Below the pieces are notes generated by a model. That model saw only the letters and a list, made by a program, of their open reading frames with translations, had not been told where the DNA came from and searched no databases. A stretch of 64,000 nt of DNA from Taeniopygia guttata. Its lineage: Eukaryota > Chordata > Aves > Passeriformes > Estrildidae. The stretch covers positions 115,163,501 through 115,227,500 of the forward strand of contig NC_133024.1 in assembly GCF_048771995.1 (NCBI RefSeq), written 5' to 3'. Below, piece after piece: positions 58,738-64,000 of this stretch (its first letter is position 1; each line of letters opens with the position of its first letter). A program made the position numbers and the translations under genes.

Positions 58738-59290
58738 TACCAGCCCCGGTGCCACCCCCGGTACCCACCCGTTGCCACCCCCGGTATCAGCCCCGTACCA
58801 GCCCCGGTACCAGCCCCGATAACAGCCCCGGTGCCAGCCCGGTACCAGCCCCGGTACCAGCCCCGATAACAGCCCCGGTGCCAGCCCGGTACCAGCCCCG
58901 GTACCCGCCTGGTGCCAGCCCCGATAACAGCCCGGTACCAGCCCCGGTACCAGCCCCGGTACCAGCCCCGATAACAGCCCGGTACCAGCCCCGGTACCCG
59001 CCTGGTGCCAGCCCCGGTACCAGCCCGGTGTCAGCCCCGATAACAGCCCGGTGCCAGCCCCGGTGCCAGCCCCGGTACCAGCCCCGGTACCAGCCCCGAT
59101 AACAGCCCGGTACCAGCCCCGGTACCCGCCTGGTGCCAGCCCCGGTACCAGCCCGGTGTCAGCCCCGATAACAGCCCGGTGCCAGCCCCGGTGCCAGCCC
59201 CGGTACCAGCCCGGTACCAGCCCCGGTACCAGCCCGGTACTCGCCCGGTGCCACCCCCGGTACCACCCCCGGTGCCAGCCCGGTACCAGC
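58738..59290. repeat. 12-bp minisatellite with KpnI-type palindromes
   Basis: About 46 steps of CCAGCCCCGGTA, with CCCCGATAACAG and CCGCCTGGTG variants. Most steps contain GGTACC, a 6-bp palindrome. Confidence 0.96.
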
Positions 59291-59689
59291 CCCGGGTCTG
59301 CCCCGCTCCCGGGCAGGATGCGCGGCCCCGGTGTTTGGGGTGGGGGGATGCTGGCCCGGCCGCTTTCGGCCCCGGTGTCCCCCCGCCCGTCGGGGCTCCC
59401 CGGTGCCACCTGTTAGCGACAGTGCCAGGCCCCGGCGGGACGAACCGGGCGGGCAGACGAGCGGGATTTACCGGCTCCTGTCCGCCGCCGTTTGCATCTG
59501 TCAGGGCGCTAATTATTGCCTTTAATGGAGCCAAAGAGCGGCTCCTAATGATGCTCCCGCTAATTCTCACCTGCTCCTGCCCTTCCTCCGCTCCCTCGCC
59601 GCAGCTCCGCTAATTGGGAAAGCTGCTCCGGTCCTTGCGGTGTCCCCGTCGGTGCGGGGTGCCGGGGGTGTGGGGCAGCGCCGGGGCAT
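59291..59689. promoter_or_regulatory. Candidate conserved noncoding block near OLIG2
   Basis: At 59480-59620, GTTTGCATCTGTCAGGGCGC is followed by CTAATTATTGCC, TTTAATGG, CCTAATGATG and two GCTAATT cores. An inverted GGAGCC-(7 bp)-GGCTCC lies at 59527-59545. The density of TAAT cores fits a homeodomain-bound enhancer. Not tested by alignment. Confidence 0.4.
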
Positions 59690-60300
59690 CCCCCGGGTCC
59701 GGCCCCACACGGTTAACCGGGAAACAGAACCGAGCCAGCATCCCCCGGGCCCGGCCCCGCTCGGTTCACCGGGAAACAGAACCGAGCCAGGATCCCCCGG
59801 TCCGGCCCCGCTCGGTTCACCGGGAAACCCAACCGAGCCAACATCCCCCGGGTCTGACACCGTTCTGTTCACCGGCAAATCGAACCGAGCCAACATCCCC
59901 CGGTCCGGCCCCGCTCGGTTCACCGGGAAACAGAACCGAGCCAGGATCCCCCGGGCCCGCCCCGCTCGGTTCACCGGGAACCGAACCGAGCCAGCATCCC
60001 CCGGGTCCGCCCCGCTCGGTTCAGAGGGAAACAGAACCGAGCCAGGATCTCCCGGGTCCGGCCCCGCTCGGTTCACCGGGAAACCCAACCGAGCCAACAT
60101 CCCCCGGTCCGGCCCCGCTCGGTTCACCGGGAAACAGAACCGAGACAGGATCCCCCCGCTCGGTTCACCGGGAAACAGAACCGAGCCAGGATCCCCCGGG
60201 TCCGGCCCCGCTCGGTTCACCGGGAAACCAAACCGAGCCAGGATCCCCCGGTCCGGCCCCGCTCGGTTCACCGGGAAACCCAACCGAGCCAGGATCCCCC
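59690..60300. repeat. About 51-bp minisatellite with hairpin unit
   Basis: Twelve units contain CTCGGTTC-(11 nt)-GAACCGAG, an 8-bp stem, plus GGATCCCCCGG and CCGGCCCCG. Some units substitute AACCCAACCGAG. Confidence 0.95.
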
Positions 60301-60894
60301 GGACCCTCCCCACGGGACCCCCGCCCGTCCCGGAGCCCCCCACCTCCTATTTCCTGCCCCAATCCCTGAGCCCAGAACTGCCAAAATCTCACACCAGCGG
60401 CTTCGGGAGGGGAAAAAAAAGAGGGGTTGTCCCCAAATAATTTCCTTTTGCCTGGATTTCTTTTGGGGGCTTTCGTTTTGCGGGTTTTTAGTTGAAGGTC
60501 AAACGCGCGGACGCCGTCCCAGGGAGCGAACTCCCCAGCACAAAGATAAATGGTTCCTCTCCCCGAATTAATATTTAATTCATATTTCTCTTTTGCCAAG
60601 CGCCGCATTCGACAGACAGAAATTTTCACGTTACCGACGCGGTACCGGTCGGTTTTATTTGCCGCCCTGATTCTAAGTGGAATAAATGAGGAAGGGGAAC
60701 AAAAAACCCTAAAAAAATCTCCAAACCCAAACCTCAAACGGTTTTGATTCGCCAGTGAAGCGAATTGACAAAAAACTTCGCGAAAGTCAAGGATGCGCCT
60801 AAAATATTCCCATCCCTTCCCCATCTGTCTCCGCCTCCCCGGAACAGCGAGGAAGAGGAAAAGGACATTTCTTTTAAATGCTTCTTCTTTTTTT
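60301..60894. other. Unique sequence between repeat and OLIG2 3' end
   Basis: Unique and balanced. A minus-strand AATAAA (60654-60659) is a second possible polyadenylation signal if the transcript is longer than drawn. Confidence 0.4.
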
Positions 60895-60915
60895 TTAATT
60901 TTTTTTTAATTTTTT

Positions 60916-60921
60916 TTTATT
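60916..60921 (-). promoter_or_regulatory. OLIG2: OLIG2 polyadenylation signal AATAAA
   Basis: Plus TTTATT gives AATAAA on the minus strand, within a strongly A-rich mRNA-sense region. Alternative hexamer at 60654-60659. Confidence 0.45.
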
Positions 60922-61434
60922 TCTTTAAAATCTCAACAGTGGATTTTTTTTTTTTTGCAACCAAACAAGTAATAAATATTATTTAGCAACTTTTTTCTTT
61001 TTTTTCTTTTTTTTCTTTTTTTTTTTTTTTACAAAAATAAACAGATGATAAAATCTCTGCAAGGGGCAGCGATAAGAAAAGTTGTTATTTCAAAAACAAG
61101 CCCAAATTCTCAGTATTGCAACACGGACAAGGTGAAAGTTCCTACACAAGAAAGAGCGTTAAAGAGTTCAAACTTTGTTAAAGGTGGCAGGAACGTAAAA
61201 AACAAAAATAAAACAAAACAAACAAAAAAAAGAAACAAACGTGTTATACGCTTAAAAGTAAAAGAACCCAAGAAACCCCAAGACCCCAAAGGAAGGAAAT
61301 CAAGACAAACCGACCCCTTTTTCACTGATGAGGCTGACACAGAACAAGTGCACGGACGGAAAGCTCAGGCAGAGCGGACTCGCCTCGGTATCGCTCTATT
61401 TACAGATCCCGCAGCGCGGAGAAACCGGCACAGC

Positions 61435-61920
61435 CCACGGCGGGCCGGGAGCGGGGAGAGCGGGAGGAGCCCGGTATTACCGGAGCGGGGAGAGCGGGAG
61501 GAGCCCGGTATTCCCGGAGAGGGGAGAGAGGGAGCAGCCCGGTATTACCGGGGCAGGGAGAGCGGGAGCAGCCCGGTATTACCGGAGAGGGGAGAGCGGG
61601 AGGAGCCCGGTATTACCGGAGAGGGGAGAGCGGGAGGAGCCCGGCATTCCCGGAGCGGGGAGAGCGGGAGCAGCCCGGTATTACCGGAACCTCCCGGAGC
61701 CCCCGGGAGCGGGGAGCAGCCCGGTATTACCGGAGCCCCCCGGAGCACCCGGGAGCGGGAGCAGCCTGGTATTACCGGAGCCCCCGGAGCGGGGAGCAGC
61801 CCGGCATTCCCGGTTGCACTCCCCCCGGAGCCCCCGGGAGCCCCCGGGAGCGGGAGCAGCCCGGTATTACCGGGGCGGGGAGAGCAGGAGCAGCCCGGCA
61901 TTCCCGGAGCCCCCCGGAGC
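61435..61920. repeat. About 34-bp minisatellite in OLIG2 3' UTR
   Basis: About 13 units carry AGCCCGGTATTACCGG (containing the palindrome CCGGTATTACCGG) and GGGGAGAGCGGGAG or GGAGCCCCC variants. Later units diverge into GGAGCCCCCGG. Confidence 0.93.
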
Positions 61921-62347
61921 CCCCCGGTGCCCCCCGGAGCCCCCCGGGACGGGCTGTCCGGGGCGATGCGAGCCGGGAGCGGCTCGGAAGGTTCTGCGCG
62001 TAGAAACGAGTCCGGGAGAGGGGAGGAAGGAAGGAAGGAAGGAAGGAATGAACGAGCCGAAGCCCCTCCGCAGTTTTGGCTCCTCCGTTAGCGGCGAGCC
62101 CCGGCACCGCCGCCCTCCCCTCCTCCGGAGTCCTCGGCAGCGTCGGGAATTCAAAGTACCGGAGCTGCGCCGGGCTCTGCTCGTTCCGGGGCGGCTCCCG
62201 CGGCCCTCGGGGTGCGGGGCGGACCCCGGGCCGGGCTCCATCCCCTCCCGCCGCCCTCCGGCGGCCCCGGCAGCGGCGCGGGGCGGTCCCGCTGCCGCCG
62301 GCGGGAGCGTTTGTAGGTCCTGGCGGGGCCGGGGGCGCGGCGGGGAC

Positions 62348-63238
62348 TCATTTGGTGTCGGTGGCCAGTCTGGGCAGGCTGGCGGTGCCCATGCCGGAGA
62401 CGTGGTGGTGCGGCGGGGCCGACACCTGGCACATGCTGCAGGGGCACGGCATCCCCCCCCAGTGCTGGAAGCCGCTGCCCAGCGGGGCGGCGGCGGCGGC
62501 GGCGGCGGCGGCGGCCGAGGGCGACTTGAGGAGCCCGTGCGGGGGCCGGATGGAGCTGACGGCCGAGAGGCCGGAGCCGGGCAGGGAGGCGCTGGAGACG
62601 GCGGCGGGGGGCAGGATGGGGTGGTGCACGGGGTGCGAGGCCGGGTGGGCCGGGTGGCCGGGCAGCGGCGCCGAGTGCGCGCCCATGCCGCCGGGACAGG
62701 CGGCGGGGTGGAAACCGGCGTGGTGGCCGCCGTAGATCTCGCTGACCAGGCGCTTCATCTCCTCCAGGGAGTTGGTGAGCATGAGGATGTAGTTGCGCGC
62801 CAGGAGGAGCGTGGCGATCTTGGAGAGCTTGCGCACCGACGGGCCGTGCGCGTAGGGCATCACCTCCCGCAGCCCGTCCATGGCGATGTTCAGGTCGTGC
62901 ATCCGCTTGCGCTCCCGGCTGTTGATCTTCAGCCGCAGCTGCTGCAGCTCCGGCTCCGTCATCTGCTTCTTGTCCTTCTTGGAGGAGGAAGAGGAGGACG
63001 AGGAGGAGGACGACGACGAGGACTTGAAGCCCAGCTTGTCCACCACCACCACCCCCGCAGCGCTCATGGCGCTGCGCAGCTCGGCGCTCAGCTCCGGCGG
63101 GGAATCGCTCTGCGTGGAGCTGGACACGGTGCCGCCCGTGAAGCCCCCGCCGCCGCCTTTATTCCTGGCCGTGAGGAAGAGGTCATCGGGCTCCGGGGAG
63201 GACGGGCGGCTGGAAACCAGGCTGGCGTCCGAGTCCAT
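62348..63238 (-). CDS. OLIG2: Oligodendrocyte transcription factor 2 (OLIG2)
   Basis: A nuclear bHLH repressor that specifies motor-neuron and oligodendrocyte progenitors; it binds E-boxes as homo- or heterodimer. The frame encodes 296 residues (human 323), entirely in one exon. Residues 1-22 ([20 protein letters not shown]...) match human, including serines 10, 13 and 14, which are phosphorylated in mammals. A poly-Ser run is at 73-86, then [15 protein letters not shown]. The bHLH spans about 104-163 (62750-62929): basic region [14 protein letters not shown], loop [12 protein letters not shown] (S139 corresponds to human S147), helix 2 [21 protein letters not shown]. Ten alanines occupy about 242-251, then [13 protein letters not shown] and the C-terminal LPRLATDTK-like end. 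Start: ATG in context GGGCCATGG, just downstream of a splice acceptor. Compared with mammals, the Ser linker is uninterrupted and the alanine/histidine stretches shorter. The sequence looks intact. Confidence 0.98.
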   Translation of the reverse strand: MDSDASLVSSRPSSPEPDDLFLTARNKGGGGGFTGGTVSSSTQSDSPPELSAELRSAMSAAGVVVVDKLGFKSSSSSSSSSSSSSSKKDKKQMTEPELQQLRLKINSRERKRMHDLNIAMDGLREVMPYAHGPSVRKLSKIATLLLARNYILMLTNSLEEMKRLVSEIYGGHHAGFHPAACPGGMGAHSAPLPGHPAHPASHPVHHPILPPAAVSSASLPGSGLSAVSSIRPPHGLLKSPSAAAAAAAAAAPLGSGFQHWGGMPCPCSMCQVSAPPHHHVSGMGTASLPRLATDTK

Positions 63239-63275
63239 GGCCCGGCGGGCGGGGCGGCGGCGCGCACCGGGCAGC
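63239..63275 (-). other. OLIG2: OLIG2 exon 2 5' UTR
   Basis: 37 bp between the splice acceptor and the ATG; GC-rich, no upstream ATG in it. Confidence 0.7.
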
Positions 63276-63568
63276 CTGCGGGGAGGGGAGAGAACCGGCG
63301 GGCGGCCCCGCGTCAGCGCCCGCCGCGGCTCGCAGGGGCACCGCGCCCGCCCGCCCGCCCCGTCGGTGAGCCCGCAACGCCGGGCGGGGAGCGGCGGCCC
63401 GGCGGGACCGGCCCCGCTGCCCGCGCTCCCCTCGCCGGGGGCGGCTCCCGTCCCGTCCCGTCCCGTCCCGTCCCGTCCCGTCCCGTCCCGTCCCGTCCCG
63501 TGCCGTCCCTCCCGTCGCTCCCGTCCGCCGGGCCGGGCTGGGGCTCCGCGGGCGCGGGGGGCACTCAC
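63276..63568 (-). other. OLIG2: OLIG2 intron 1 (293 bp)
   Basis: On the minus strand it begins with GTGAGT (63563-63568, after ACG) and ends with a pyrimidine tract TTCTCTCCCCTCCCCGCAG (AG at 63276-63277). Both are near-perfect vertebrate splice sites. Known OLIG2 genes have a non-coding exon 1 and a coding exon 2, so this layout fits. The frame remains open across the intron by chance. Confidence 0.8.
63446..63500. repeat. (TCCCG)11 microsatellite in OLIG2 intron
   Basis: Eleven exact copies of the pentamer, then degenerate copies to about 63520. It fills nearly one fifth of the intron. Confidence 0.97.
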
Positions 63569-63628
63569 CGTGCGCGGGGCGGCCGTGGCGAGCGGCGCGC
63601 CGGGACGGGCGAGCACGGCAGCAGCGCG
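63569..63628 (-). other. OLIG2: OLIG2 non-coding exon 1 (start inferred)
   Basis: The donor fixes the 3' edge. The 5' edge is estimated at 25-30 bp downstream of the TATA box; it could be off by tens of bases. Confidence 0.55.
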
Positions 63629-63653
63629 CACCTTGCGGCGGAGCCGCGGCCGC

Positions 63654-63659
63654 TTTATA
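63654..63659 (-). promoter_or_regulatory. OLIG2: OLIG2 TATA box
   Basis: Plus TTTATA reads TATAAA on the minus strand in the context GGCTATAAAGCGG, placed about 85 bp upstream of the splice donor. It is the only TATA motif in the GC-rich promoter. Confidence 0.75.
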
Positions 63660-63677
63660 GCCGCGCCGGGGAGGAAC

Positions 63678-63880
63678 GATGTCACCGGCGGGAGGGGGGC
63701 TGCGCCAATCCGCGGCGGCGGCGGGGGGACCGCTGATGTCACCGGGGCCGCTCCGGCTCGATGGGGCGGGCGGGCGGGCGGGGGGCGCCGGCCGGAGCGG
63801 CGCGGGGAGCCCGGCGGGGGGGAGGGACTTTTGTCGAATCCATAATAAAACGCAACAATGACAGCGCCGGGAACAGCTGT
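63678..63880 (-). promoter_or_regulatory. OLIG2: OLIG2 proximal promoter elements
   Basis: Two copies of GATGTCACCGG (63678-63688 and 63735-63745); the distal one gives TGATGTCA, one base from a cAMP-response element. An inverted CCAAT box (plus CCAAT at 63705-63709) lies between them. Further upstream AACAATG (63854-63860, SOX-type), CCATAATAAAA and an E-box CAGCTG (63874-63879) form a compact A/T island in GC-rich DNA. The motif names are family-level inferences. Confidence 0.5.
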
Positions 63881-64000
63881 TGGGGGGGCGGGACGGGACG
63901 GGGATGGGGACGGGGATGGGACCAAACGGCCCCCGGCACGTCGGTGTTCCCCGGTGCCCGGCCCGTCCGCCCCGCCGCCCGGGAGCGCTCGGCCGCGGCC

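Larger units (their letters stand above)
60895..62347 (-). other. OLIG2: OLIG2 3' UTR (inferred extent)
   Basis: About 1.45 kb from the stop codon to a polyadenylation signal; comparable to mammalian OLIG2 as I recall. Its lower (distal) part is U/A-rich in mRNA sense, with CTGTTTATTTTTGT and TAAATAATATTTATTACT near 60965-61045. The proximal part contains a GC-rich tandem repeat (61435-61920). No transcript evidence was available, so the end is inferred. Confidence 0.6.
61950..64000. other. CpG island over OLIG2 promoter and CDS
   Basis: GC-rich sequence with undepleted CpG over the promoter, both exons and the intron, as is usual at developmental transcription-factor genes. The right edge lies beyond the window. 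Confidence 0.75.

Noticed and set aside
61328-63736. 802-codon plus-strand frame across OLIG2
   Set aside because: Antisense to OLIG2 in CpG-rich DNA where stop codons are rare. Its residues are compositional (Gly, Arg, Ala) with no domain.
63239-63925. Extending the OLIG2 frame to 525 codons upstream
   Set aside because: The extra residues read through the intron, TATA box and promoter. The [20 protein letters not shown] start matches OLIG2 and the acceptor lies just upstream.

Overview
The window is vertebrate nuclear DNA from a bird, probably a songbird. Three things point there: many truncated CR1 LINE 3' ends of avian type, several avian-style endogenous-retrovirus LTRs, and one protein-coding gene that is clearly avian/vertebrate OLIG2. 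No bacterial gene organisation, tRNA, rRNA or CRISPR array was seen. The species and chromosome cannot be fixed from the sequence alone.

Gene content. The only gene I can support is OLIG2, on the minus strand at the right end. Its coding sequence is a single block (62348-63238, 296 codons). Upstream lie a consensus splice acceptor (63276-63278), a 293-bp intron, a consensus donor (63563-63568), a short non-coding first exon, a TATA box (63654-63659) and a GC-rich promoter. The 3' UTR probably runs leftward to about 60.9 kb. OLIG2 is a bHLH factor that specifies motor-neuron and oligodendrocyte progenitors.

The other 60 kb lies 3' of OLIG2 and looks like a regulatory gene desert. No OLIG1-like bHLH frame is visible, although mammals carry OLIG1 downstream of OLIG2. 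Islands of balanced, non-repetitive sequence rich in TAAT, GATA, octamer and E-box motifs (around 6.2, 15.1, 22, 27.8, 35.8, 53.5, 55.4 and 59.5 kb) are candidate conserved enhancers. Those assignments are inference.

Repeats dominate the rest: more than two dozen tandem arrays. They include pentanucleotides (ATAAT, CCAAT, TGGGT, CCTTT/CCCTT, CCCAT), a GGAGAA hexamer array, long polypurine tracts, and minisatellites with units of 8 to 157 bp. Several arrays sit inside transposable elements: (CCAAT)n inside an LTR, (TGGGT)n inside a CR1 tail, an 81-bp promoter-bearing unit inside another LTR, and a 31-bp unit inside a CR1. The same LTR family carries 1, 2 and 4 copies of the promoter unit at three loci. 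Nearly all other long reading frames run through these arrays (unit lengths divisible by three, or low complexity) and are not genes.

I did not find a new enzymatic or defence system. The notable features are tandem repeats growing inside transposable elements, minisatellites whose units carry palindromes, a 157-bp array with A/T-rich factor-like motifs, and array expansion inside the OLIG2 transcription unit.
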